DNA of 6,965 bases from contig CAMYED010000046.1 in the NCBI GenBank assembly GCA_947254595.1, positions 1-6,965 on the forward strand, read 5' to 3'. The stretch is from an uncultured Gardnerella sp. (GTDB taxonomy: Bacteria > Actinomycetota > Actinomycetes > Actinomycetales > Bifidobacteriaceae). The notes below the pieces were generated by a model. The model saw nothing but the letters and a program-made list of their open reading frames with translations. It had not been told where the DNA came from and searched no databases. The translations under genes were made by a program, and so were the position numbers. This document shows positions 1-6,178 of this stretch, one piece after another (position 1 is the first letter of the stretch; the number at the start of each line of letters is the position of its first letter).

Positions 1-23
1 GTCTACCATTCCGCCACCCGGAC
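1..23 (-). tRNA. tRNA-Leu, 5' end only (cut by window edge)
   Basis: Read on the minus strand, the first 23 bases give the 5' acceptor strand GTCCGGG, then U8-G9, then a D-arm of the form GCGGAATGGTAGAC. This combination is typical of bacterial class II leucine tRNAs. The anticodon, variable arm and 3' end lie outside the window, so the isoacceptor cannot be read, and the Leu identity rests only on the 5' portion. The tRNA lies downstream of sdhA on the same strand. A TATAGT box 24 bases upstream of its 5' end suggests it has its own promoter. Confidence 0.75.
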
Positions 24-46
24 AGGTGCTTTAGGCAACAGATAAG

Positions 47-52
47 ACTATA
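47..52 (-). promoter_or_regulatory. Candidate -10 box for the tRNA
   Basis: The minus strand reads TATAGT here, 24 bases before the tRNA 5' end, which would give a short leader of roughly 17 bases. No good -35 hexamer is visible at 16-18 bases upstream (AGCAAA, AAGCAA and GAAGCA are the options), so this is a half-supported promoter. Co-transcription from the sdhA operon is an alternative. Confidence 0.35.
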
Positions 53-85
53 ACATCTTTTTTGCGTCTTTGCTTCGGCGTGTTG

Positions 86-103
86 AAAAATTTACTAATT
101 TTT
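86..103 (-). other. AT-only stem-loop after sdhA
   Basis: AAAAATT (86-92) and AATTTTT (97-103) form a 7-bp all-AT stem with a 4-base loop, about 35 bases after the sdhA stop codon. It has no GC clamp, and the stem is followed by CAACA on the minus strand rather than a T tract. It is therefore not a convincing intrinsic terminator. It is the only structure near the end of sdhA that I could find. Confidence 0.3.
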
Positions 104-137
104 TGATATTTAATTCTGGTAATGAGCAATAATCCCT

Positions 138-2225
138 TTATATTAAGCTATTTTTGACATTAAATTTTCTTGTCTCTGGTTGAAAATCAATAATATTTAC
201 CGGTTTTTTCAACGTTTTTCCTTCTGAATTAACGAATGAATGTTGCGGTAGGGAAGTGGTGTCATGATTTGGATAGTCTCGTCTAAAGAATGATCCTCGA
301 GATTCGTGCCTATCTATTGAGGCTTGCAATACCGCTTTTGCTAGTTTTGCCATATTACGTATTTCCCATATTGCAGTAAGTTCCTGATTAAAAAGCAAAA
401 CATTACTGTGAGAGTGTAATTCTTCTATTTTTGGAATTAAGCTTTCGTCTATTTCTTGCAATGCTAAAGTAAGTGACTTAGCATCGCAAGATATTGCCGC
501 AGCGCGTTCCATAATTTCTCCTAGCGCAGAAAACAGCGTATAAGGGTTTTTGTCATTAATAGAGTTTTTCGCTGCATTTGTATCCTGTAAACTATCTTCT
601 TTATTATTTTCGCAAGATTCCGTAAGTTTATTATTCGTAATGCTAGTATTCGTAAGTTTATTAATTTCTAAGATTCGCTTATCGTACAATTTTTCCATTA
701 AATTATTCGTATTGTTTTCGCTGCTACCAGTGTTCTCTTTATTTGCGTTTTCTTTATTCGCATTCTCCGCATTTTTATTATTCAAATTATTAAGCTCTTT
801 TGCCATTGCAATTCCGGCACGTTCGCCAAAAAGACATGCGTCAAGTAAAGAATTTCCTCCTAAGCGATTTGCTCCGTGAACTCCTACGCAGGAACATTCG
901 CCTGCAGCATACAATCCTTTAATAATTTTTTGAGTATTGTTTTCTAAAATATACACTTCGCCATTCAACGTAATAGGTATTCCGCCCATTGTGTAGTGCG
1001 CGGTAGGTCGAATAGGAATTAAATCTTTAGTAGGGTCAAGGTGCGCGTATTGCTCTATTGTTTCTGTAACCTGTGGCAAAACCTTACGCATATAATCTGC
1101 GTCAATATTAGTCATATCTAGCCAAATGCAGTCATTTTTCTGATTGTTTTGTGCGCTAGTTTCGTCTTTTACTCCACGTCCTTCGCGGATTTCGTTAGCA
1201 ATTGCTCGAGCAACAACGTCTCTAGGCGCTAAATCTGCGTGCGCAGAATCGTAATTTTTCATAAACGCTTCACCTTGTGCGTTTCGAAGAACTCCACCTT
1301 CAGCTCGAGCAGCTTCCGAAAGTAGTATGCCTGTATGCGCTAGACCAGTGGGATGGAATTGTATGAACTCGCAATCCTCAATCTGCAAGCCCGCTTGTAA
1401 AGCTAATGACATTCCATCTCCTGTTAAATCCCAGGAGTTAGATGTTGTTGAAAATAGTCTTCCAGCGCCTCCTGTAGCAACAAGAACACAATTGGAATGT
1501 ATTTCTCGTAATTTTCCGCGCGTTAAGTCAAAAGCTAAAACACCCTCAACTTTTTTCGAATCGTGATTTACTCCAATATCCGTTACGTAGCAATCTTCAC
1601 TAAACGTAATATTCTCAGCAACACATTTTTGCCACAAACTATACAAAATCTGATGCCCTATGCGGTCCGCGGCAAAAGCAGCTCGAGGAACAGGTTGAGC
1701 GCCAAAATTTGCGGTATGTCCGCCAAAGCGACGTTGATTAATATGCCCATCTTGAGTACGTGAAAAAGCTACGCCGTCGTGTTCTAACTTAATAACTGTT
1801 TGTGGCGCTTCTTTTGCAAGAAGTTTTGCCGCATCTTGGTCGCTTAGCCAATCGCCTCCGTGAACAGTGTCATAGTAATGCCATTGCCAATTGTCTTTTT
1901 CAACGTTACCTAAGCTTGCTGCAATTCCTCCTTCTGCGGAGCCAGTGTGGGAGCGCAGAGCTGGAAGTTTAGAAATTACTAATACTGATGGCATTTTGCC
2001 GTGTTTTTTCATTTCTAAATATTCGTTGGATTGAACTAATCCAAGTGTTGCAGAAAGACCTGCAGCTCCAGCGCCAATAATAATTGCATCGTAGTTTTCA
2101 ACTGATTTTTCTGTAGTTTTATGAGTTACCGCAGCTTTATATGAATTATTTTCTTGTTCGCGACTGCTAGTTTCCTGTGTTACTTGGCTAGTTTCTTGCG
2201 TTGCTTGGCTAGTTTCTGATTGCAT
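138..2225 (-). CDS. sdhA: Succinate dehydrogenase / fumarate reductase flavoprotein subunit
   Basis: This is the catalytic FAD subunit that interconverts succinate and fumarate, normally paired with an iron-sulfur subunit and a membrane anchor. Seen in the sequence: dinucleotide-binding GAGAAG at residues 51-56; SHTGSAEGG around His93, the histidine that carries covalent FAD in SDH/FRD and is absent from L-aspartate oxidase; QFHPTG at 289-294; the active-site arginine Arg307 in EAARAEGG; HYTMGG at 410-415; HGANRLGGNS at 450-459; and ESRGSFFRRDYP at 641-652. The segment GGDWLSDQDA and the pattern of the first 470 residues resemble mycobacterial SdhA. At 695 aa it is roughly 100 longer than usual, owing to a Thr/Gln/Ser-rich tail (1-42) and an Asn/Lys-rich insertion (about 478-560). 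Oddities are Ala where RGEGG is usual and Phe where the ESRG motif usually has His. The ATG has only a weak GAGAAA Shine-Dalgarno, 8 bases upstream. It follows dprA by 38 bases. Direction of catalysis cannot be told; fumarate reduction is plausible in a fermenter. Confidence 0.9.
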   Translation of the reverse strand: MQSETSQATQETSQVTQETSSREQENNSYKAAVTHKTTEKSVENYDAIIIGAGAAGLSATLGLVQSNEYLEMKKHGKMPSVLVISKLPALRSHTGSAEGGIAASLGNVEKDNWQWHYYDTVHGGDWLSDQDAAKLLAKEAPQTVIKLEHDGVAFSRTQDGHINQRRFGGHTANFGAQPVPRAAFAADRIGHQILYSLWQKCVAENITFSEDCYVTDIGVNHDSKKVEGVLAFDLTRGKLREIHSNCVLVATGGAGRLFSTTSNSWDLTGDGMSLALQAGLQIEDCEFIQFHPTGLAHTGILLSEAARAEGGVLRNAQGEAFMKNYDSAHADLAPRDVVARAIANEIREGRGVKDETSAQNNQKNDCIWLDMTNIDADYMRKVLPQVTETIEQYAHLDPTKDLIPIRPTAHYTMGGIPITLNGEVYILENNTQKIIKGLYAAGECSCVGVHGANRLGGNSLLDACLFGERAGIAMAKELNNLNNKNAENANKENANKENTGSSENNTNNLMEKLYDKRILEINKLTNTSITNNKLTESCENNKEDSLQDTNAAKNSINDKNPYTLFSALGEIMERAAAISCDAKSLTLALQEIDESLIPKIEELHSHSNVLLFNQELTAIWEIRNMAKLAKAVLQASIDRHESRGSFFRRDYPNHDTTSLPQHSFVNSEGKTLKKPVNIIDFQPETRKFNVKNSLI
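546..794 (-). repeat. Low-complexity Asn/Lys-rich insertion inside sdhA
   Basis: Residues of about 478-560 are almost wholly Asn, Lys, Glu, Thr and Ser. They lie between the end of the FAD domain (LFGERAGIAMAKEL) and the helical domain, which resumes at PYTLFSALGEIMERAA. The DNA shows internal duplication. A 15-base unit occurs at 733-747 and 748-762 with a partial third copy to 771, encoding a NANKE-type repeat. A 13-base direct repeat, CGTAAGTTTATTA, occurs at 621-633 and 651-663. The reading frame stays open throughout. The position, at a domain junction, fits a surface loop grown by replication slippage. Confidence 0.75.
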
Positions 2226-2228
2226 ATT
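2166..2228 (-). repeat. 21-base tandem repeat encoding a heptapeptide repeat at the SdhA N-terminus
   Basis: Three units with a 21-base period start at 2166, 2187 and 2208, each opening with GCTAGTTTC on the plus strand; the third unit diverges after that core. In the minus-strand frame they encode repeated SQxTQET heptapeptides at residues 2-19. Because the period is a multiple of three, unit gain or loss would keep the frame. The tail precedes the conserved FAD domain (from about residue 43) and has no hydrophobic or twin-arginine signal character. Confidence 0.75.
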
Positions 2229-2263
2229 ATTATTTTCTCACAATTGCGGTATTGAGTATTATG

Positions 2264-3778
2264 TTACGCTACTTTTTGCTGCATTAGTACTAAATTCTCG
2301 TTCTTTCTGGATATTATTCCGTCCAATTCGAGCAGTGCAACAGCTCCAGAAATCTCTGCAATTGATGGAATAGTTTCATCATTTTTGTTTTTATACACAC
2401 TTTTAATAATCTCGTGAATGTTGTCTATGCTCGCATTTTTTCTCTTGCGCTTACATGCTGAAATTGCTTTAATAATCTGCTGCTGCAGGTTTGTGTAATT
2501 TTTATATGTAGGCAAAGGGTCCGAATTATAGTGGTGTGATTGCGGGAATAGTATGTCTATATCTTTTTGAGAGCAAAGCATAATAGCTTGTGAGTCACGA
2601 ATAAGCATGTTGCATCCAGCATTATTTGGTTGTGTAATATCTCCTGGTATTGCATATAGTTCACGGTTTAGATCTGTTGCCCAGCTTGCAGTATTTAAGG
2701 CGCCGGATTGAAGTCGTGCCTGAGCTACTATCACTTTTGAAGAAAGTGCTGCAATAATTCTGTTTCTTAGCAAAAATCGGTGTCCTACAGGTGTTGTGTC
2801 TGGGCATAATTCGCTGATGCAAGCTCCAGAATTTGCAATAATTTGTTCAAAAAGTTGGTAGTTGCTTTGCGGTCCCATATTGTTTAATCCGCCTGCAAAA
2901 ACAGCAATAGTTTTGCCAATAGGCTGGTTTTCGTCAGCTGAAGCTTTAGCGTCAAGAGCGCCCCAATGTGCTGCAGCGTCAATACCGTACGCGCCTCCAG
3001 AAATAACAGTGTGACCTTTTAATGCGCAACTTCTTGCGAAACTGTACGCAAGTTCTCGTCCGTAATCTGTGCAAGATCTGGACCCGACTATTGCAAGTGG
3101 ATTGTGGCATTGAGTAAGAGCCTTTGGGTTTCCAATTCCCCACAAGCAAAGTGGTGGTGCAAAATGGCTTTGGAAAGACAATTCTTGCAATTGTTTTGGC
3201 CAATATTTACTATGAGGCGCAATTATCCATTGCTTTCCTGAAGATGTAAACCATTCGCGTAAAGCGTTGTGCTCCCACGTTGGCAAATGTGTTAGTCGAA
3301 TACACCATTTTGCTATAGTTGTGTGCAATAATTCCAAGGATTGTGGAATGTTATTATTTTTATACCCCCATGTTTTTAATCCTTTATTAAAGTAGTTTTC
3401 TAGTTTTGCTAAAGCAGTATGCTGCTTAATGTAGTTGCGCATAGTTGTAACTGCTTGCTGGTTTTTACTTCTTTTGCTCGTAGTTGAACTGGAGTCCTCT
3501 ATATTTCCTTGAGCTGCCACTTCGCTAACAATCGGAAGTTGCATTTGCTCAGCTGAATTTGCCAACTCTTGAGCCAAAAAACCTTTAACAATTGAATGTA
3601 ATAATTCAACAACTTTATTAGCATGTTGTGCGCCTAAAAGTATCGTGTACATAATAGCGTCCGCTCCTTCAAGGCAGAATGTGAGTATTGCTCGAGACAA
3701 TGTTTCTTCGTCAATATTGTGAACATCGTCATTTTCGTGGTTATAAAGTGTATTGTTGTTTTGATTTTCGTTATTCAT
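2264..3778 (-). CDS. dprA: DNA processing protein DprA (Smf)
   Basis: DprA binds incoming single-stranded DNA in the cytoplasm and loads RecA onto it during natural transformation. The Rossmann-fold core is clear: VGSRSCTDYG at residues 231-240, SGGAYGIDAAAH at 260-271, RNRIIAALS at 338-346, SGALNTASWA at 358-367, and AIPGD followed by NAGCNMLI near 376-393. A C-terminal winged-helix region (about 425-500, with GAVALLELDGIISR) matches the domain seen in many DprA proteins. At 504 aa it is long for the family because of an Asn-rich start, a poorly conserved N-terminal region of about 200 residues, and a Ser/Thr/Lys linker near 95-108. In the motif that usually reads GLDxxYPxxN it has GLNNMGPQSN, lacking the usual Asp and Tyr. 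The ATG overlaps the comM stop as ATGA, and AAGGA (3786-3790) lies 7 bases upstream, so the start is secure and translation is coupled. Many species without demonstrated competence also keep dprA. Confidence 0.95.
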   Translation of the reverse strand: MNNENQNNNTLYNHENDDVHNIDEETLSRAILTFCLEGADAIMYTILLGAQHANKVVELLHSIVKGFLAQELANSAEQMQLPIVSEVAAQGNIEDSSSTTSKRSKNQQAVTTMRNYIKQHTALAKLENYFNKGLKTWGYKNNNIPQSLELLHTTIAKWCIRLTHLPTWEHNALREWFTSSGKQWIIAPHSKYWPKQLQELSFQSHFAPPLCLWGIGNPKALTQCHNPLAIVGSRSCTDYGRELAYSFARSCALKGHTVISGGAYGIDAAAHWGALDAKASADENQPIGKTIAVFAGGLNNMGPQSNYQLFEQIIANSGACISELCPDTTPVGHRFLLRNRIIAALSSKVIVAQARLQSGALNTASWATDLNRELYAIPGDITQPNNAGCNMLIRDSQAIMLCSQKDIDILFPQSHHYNSDPLPTYKNYTNLQQQIIKAISACKRKRKNASIDNIHEIIKSVYKNKNDETIPSIAEISGAVALLELDGIISRKNENLVLMQQKVA

Positions 3779-5415
3779 ATTCGAGTCCTTAAACTAATTG
3801 CCTGAGCAATATCTGTCATATCGGGTGAAGTGTGTCCAGAAAGATCTGCCAAAGTCCATGCAAGACGTAATGCTCGGTCTGCTCCTCGTAAACTCAGCTG
3901 GTGTTTTTCTAACGCGCTATTAATTAATCCAACAGCATTTTGTGAAGTGTATTTTCTTAGCCAAGTTCCGGAAGCTTGAGCGTTACAATCCCAGCCTTGC
4001 TCTTTGAAACGGTCCCTCGCAACTTGTCTTGCTGCTGTAACGTTATTGCGCATCATCTGGCTTGTAAGAATTGTGTTAGCTTCTTCATTTGGTCCGTGAA
4101 TATTTTGAGTTTTGGATGTGAGAATTTTTTCTACCGGTGGAACGTCCATTTGAATATCAATTCGGTCTAAAATAGGGCCGGATAGTCTGGAAAAATATCT
4201 TATGCGTTCTCTTTCTTTGCACGTGCAGCGCTCGCCGTTACCATAAGCGTATCCGCAAGGGCAAGGGTTAGCTGCAATAACAAGCTGGAATTTTGCGGGG
4301 TAAAGAGTAGTACCTTTTGAGCGTGAAATAGCAATGTATCCAGATTCTAACGGTTCTCGAAGTGTTTGTAGTACTCTTGGAGAAAATTCCGGAGCCTCGT
4401 CCATAAATAGCACTCCGCAATGTGCGCGAGTAATAATTCCAGGTTTTGCAACTCCTGTTCCACCTCCAATTAGAGATGCTGCAGAAGCTGTGTGATGTGG
4501 CGCTTCAAATGGTGGAATGTCGCTAATTCCATAGTACGGAAGAGTTCCGCATAACGAACGTATTGAAGCAACTTCAAGCTGTTCTTGTTCGCTTAATGGG
4601 CACATAATGCTTGGTATTCGTGAAGCGAGCATAGTTTTACCTGAACCTGGTGGGCCAATCATCATAACGTGATGCCCTCCGGCTGCAGCAACTTGTAAAG
4701 CCCACTTTGTGTGCTCTTGGCCTATGACTTCAGCCATATCTCCAATCTCATATTTTGAATCAACTTGTAATGGTGAAGCGCTTTGTTCGTGTATTAATTC
4801 TGAAGAATGTTCATCGTTATTGTCTGAGTATTTTTTCTCCTTAACTTGCGCGTGTTTATATATAGGATCTTCCTCAATAAGTTTTAGTGATTCTTCTTCC
4901 AAAGTGCCGTGCAATTCGGTTATTAAATCTAAAATATGATGGATTCCAATAGTTTCAATGCCTTCTACTAGTTTTGCTTCTGCAAGATTTTCTTGAGGAA
5001 TAATCATACGTTTGAAGTTTTTCTTTTTTGCGTAAAGTGCAATTGGTAGTATGCCTTGTATTGGAAGAACAGTTCCGTCAAGATTTAGCTCGCCTAAAAT
5101 AACCGTATTTTCTAGTTCAGAAAGTGGAATATATTTTTCTGCGCTTAAAATACTTGCTGCAATAGCAAGATCGTACGAAGATCCGCTTTTAGGCATAGAA
5201 GCTGGGGATAGGTTTACTGTTACCCTACCTTCAGGCCATTTGCAATGTAATGCGTGGTGAGCTGATTTTACTCGTTCTCTAGCTTCGCTTAGAGAAGTGT
5301 CTGGAAGTCCAATAATTGAAAAGTTTGGCATACTTCCGGATACAAAAGCTTGAAGTTTGATTGTAAAAGCTTTTAATCCAATAAGTCCAATTGATAATGC
5401 GTTTCCAATACTCAT
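3775..5415 (-). CDS. comM: ComM/YifB family AAA+ ATPase (Mg-chelatase-like)
   Basis: ComM is a hexameric ATP-driven helicase that promotes branch migration, helping to integrate single-stranded DNA taken up in transformation. The N-terminal domain (about 1-170) has the family signatures NFSIIGLPDTSLSEARERV (31-49), VNLSPASMPKSGSSYDL (67-83) and ILGELNLDGTVLPIQG (106-121). A polar, variable linker (about 173-222) leads to the AAA+ domain with Walker A GPPGSGKT (254-261), Walker B VLFMDE (335-340) and LSGPILDRID (411-420). Cys385 and Cys387 in NPCPCG, with Cys397 and Cys399 in CTC, could bind a metal. The C-terminal lid contains LSLRGADRALRLAWTLADL (507-525). At 546 aa it is full length, slightly long because of the linker. 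AGGAG (5423-5427) lies 7 bases before the ATG. The start shares one base with the yraN stop (TAATG) and the end overlaps dprA, so the three genes are translationally coupled. Competence in this organism is not shown by the sequence. Confidence 0.95.
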   Translation of the reverse strand: MSIGNALSIGLIGLKAFTIKLQAFVSGSMPNFSIIGLPDTSLSEARERVKSAHHALHCKWPEGRVTVNLSPASMPKSGSSYDLAIAASILSAEKYIPLSELENTVILGELNLDGTVLPIQGILPIALYAKKKNFKRMIIPQENLAEAKLVEGIETIGIHHILDLITELHGTLEEESLKLIEEDPIYKHAQVKEKKYSDNNDEHSSELIHEQSASPLQVDSKYEIGDMAEVIGQEHTKWALQVAAAGGHHVMMIGPPGSGKTMLASRIPSIMCPLSEQEQLEVASIRSLCGTLPYYGISDIPPFEAPHHTASAASLIGGGTGVAKPGIITRAHCGVLFMDEAPEFSPRVLQTLREPLESGYIAISRSKGTTLYPAKFQLVIAANPCPCGYAYGNGERCTCKERERIRYFSRLSGPILDRIDIQMDVPPVEKILTSKTQNIHGPNEEANTILTSQMMRNNVTAARQVARDRFKEQGWDCNAQASGTWLRKYTSQNAVGLINSALEKHQLSLRGADRALRLAWTLADLSGHTSPDMTDIAQAISLRTRI

Positions 5416-5963
5416 TAGAATGCTCCTGTAACGTGTGTGAATTGAATGTTGCTTTCGTTGCCTACTTCTTCTAAGGCTTGAAGCATGTATGCTGAATCTT
5501 CGTACGTGTATTTGTTTATTACAAGAATTGATACAGCATCAAAACGAATACGGTAGTGCGGTATGTCGTCTGCGAATTCTTTAAGCCATTTCATACCTGT
5601 TTTACGCAATTTGCTGCGTTTTTCTTGTGTGATTGCTTCGAGGGGAGTGCCGTATTGTGTGCTTCTTCGTGTTTTTACTTCCAAGAAAACGAGTTTTCGA
5701 TCTGGTGAGATCATTACGAGATCAATCTCTCCACAACGCGAATGCCAGTTTCTGTCGAGAAGATGCCAGCCTTGTTGCATAAGCCGCAAGGCTGTATATG
5801 TTTCTCCAAGCTTTCCTAATTTTTTATTGTCAATATTTTCGGCTTGAAGTTCATGCGAAACATGCTCAAGCTTTGTTTGCAACAATTCTCGCGCAGTTTC
5901 TTCATCATCAATGTCTTCCAATGAAATAATTTCATTGTCAATAATTTGTTTTTGCATAGTCAT
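5415..5963 (-). CDS. yraN: UPF0102 (YraN family) putative endonuclease-fold protein
   Basis: This small cytoplasmic protein has a restriction-endonuclease-like (PD-(D/E)XK) fold; its biological role is not established. Visible family features are GKLGETYTALRLMQQGW (50-66) with Glu54, RNWHSRCGEIDLV (71-83) with Glu79 and Asp81, LVFLEVKTRR (91-100) with Glu95 and Lys97, and a basic helix with KRSKLRKTGMKWL (115-127). All the expected acidic and lysine positions of the nuclease-like site are present. At 182 aa it is longer than the usual 115-130, mainly through an acidic N-terminal extension of about 46 residues and a C-terminal tail after VSILV. The first gene of the operon, it overlaps comM by one base (TAATG). 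In many Actinobacteria it sits in this same place ahead of comM and dprA. No good Shine-Dalgarno precedes the ATG at 5963 or the alternative ATG at 5957, and a hairpin covers the first of these. Confidence 0.9.
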   Translation of the reverse strand: MTMQKQIIDNEIISLEDIDDEETARELLQTKLEHVSHELQAENIDNKKLGKLGETYTALRLMQQGWHLLDRNWHSRCGEIDLVMISPDRKLVFLEVKTRRSTQYGTPLEAITQEKRSKLRKTGMKWLKEFADDIPHYRIRFDAVSILVINKYTYEDSAYMLQALEEVGNESNIQFTHVTGAF

Positions 5964-5989
5964 GTTGCTATTTTCTTAAGTTGCAACAT
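5962..5989 (-). promoter_or_regulatory. Hairpin over the yraN start codon
   Basis: ATGTTGC (5962-5968) and GCAACAT (5983-5989) are perfect 7-base complements around a 14-base loop. On the minus-strand transcript the 3' arm contains the first two bases of the yraN ATG, and the A-rich loop carries the only weak SD-like AAGAAA. Folding would tend to hide the start. Effect on translation is inferred. Confidence 0.45.
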
Positions 5990-6002
5990 TACAATCCAGA
6001 TT

Positions 6003-6008
6003 TTTATA
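6003..6008 (-). promoter_or_regulatory. Candidate alternative -10 box for yraN
   Basis: The minus strand reads TATAAA, about 40 bases before the yraN ATG. The hexamer 17 bases upstream is only TACATA, so the -35 is poor. If used, its spacer would contain the DnaA box and the start-codon hairpin would fill most of the leader. Confidence 0.3.
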
Positions 6009-6012
6009 GCAT

Positions 6013-6021
6013 TGTGGATAA
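6013..6021 (-). promoter_or_regulatory. Perfect DnaA box TTATCCACA
   Basis: The minus strand reads TTATCCACA, the strong-affinity bacterial DnaA box consensus, 50 bases upstream of the yraN start codon. It stands alone: no box cluster or AT-rich unwinding element of an origin is evident. A transcriptional role for DnaA here is inference, and a chance match in AT-rich DNA is possible. Confidence 0.5.
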
Positions 6022-6022
6022 A

Positions 6023-6033
6023 AGGTATGTACG
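6023..6033 (+). repeat. 11-base direct repeat AGGTATGTACG, copy 1
   Basis: The first of two identical copies, spaced 114 bases apart in the divergent intergenic region. It lies one base from the DnaA box, on the yraN side. The repeat is partly self-complementary (GTATGTAC is close to a palindrome), as many operators are. Its binding protein is unknown. Confidence 0.5.
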
Positions 6034-6053
6034 GCGTGTTGCGGCAGTAATTT

Positions 6054-6081
6054 TCTATATTTTCTGCTTTTTATGTGTAAA
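6054..6081 (-). promoter_or_regulatory. Candidate promoter for the yraN-comM-dprA operon
   Basis: On the minus strand TTTACA (6076-6081) and TATAGA (6054-6059) are separated by 16 bases, a fair match to a vegetative sigma factor promoter. Transcription would start near 6047, giving a leader of about 85 bases that includes copy 1 of the 11-base repeat, the DnaA box and the start-codon hairpin. It is the better of the two leftward candidates. Confidence 0.45.
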
Positions 6082-6126
6082 ATTTTCGCTATTTTTTGCA
6101 AAGTGTTAATTCGTTATAGCTAATTT

Positions 6127-6178
6127 TGATAACCACAGGTATGTACGAATGACTTTAACTGTCATATTGTCGTTATCA
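6127..6178 (+). promoter_or_regulatory. Nested inverted repeats upstream of metY
   Basis: An outer pair, TGATAAC (6127-6133) and GTTATCA (6172-6178), encloses an inner pair, ATGAC (6149-6153) and GTCAT (6161-6165), with a 7-base centre. The inner dyad ATGACTTTAACTGTCAT has the size of a dimeric repressor operator. Copy 2 of AGGTATGTACG lies in the 5' gap between the arms. It could be an operator cluster or a folded leader RNA; the sequence does not decide. Confidence 0.4.
6137..6147 (+). repeat. 11-base direct repeat AGGTATGTACG, copy 2
   Basis: Identical to the copy at 6023-6033 and in the same orientation, but placed on the metY side, 155 bases before the metY start. The flanks of the two copies differ beyond the 11 bases, so this is not part of a longer duplication. 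Confidence 0.5.

Noticed and set aside
550..879. Plus-strand open frame with a very hydrophobic, membrane-like translation
   Set aside because: It is antisense to the Asn/Lys-rich repeat of sdhA; A-rich Asn and Lys codons read backwards give Leu, Phe and Ile. It opens with TTG, has no Shine-Dalgarno, and the sdhA frame is clearly the real one.
1327..1763. Two overlapping plus-strand frames opposite the core of sdhA
   Set aside because: They lie opposite conserved active-site motifs of SdhA, resemble no family, and have no ribosome sites.
138..2225. L-aspartate oxidase (NadB) as the identity of the flavoprotein
   Set aside because: The FAD-linking histidine in SHTGSAEGG and the mycobacterial SdhA-like DWLSDQDA and HGANRLGGNS segments favour SDH/FRD; NadB lacks that histidine.
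2979..3203. Second minus-strand frame inside dprA
   Set aside because: It overlaps the conserved Rossmann motifs of DprA in another frame and shows no recognisable domain.
3976..5260. Three plus-strand frames opposite comM (near 3976-4170, 4709-4939 and 5051-5260)
   Set aside because: Each is opposite well-conserved ComM coding sequence or its linker, is short, and resembles no known protein.
5563..5847. Plus-strand frame opposite yraN
   Set aside because: It is opposite the conserved nuclease-fold motifs of YraN and has no support of its own.
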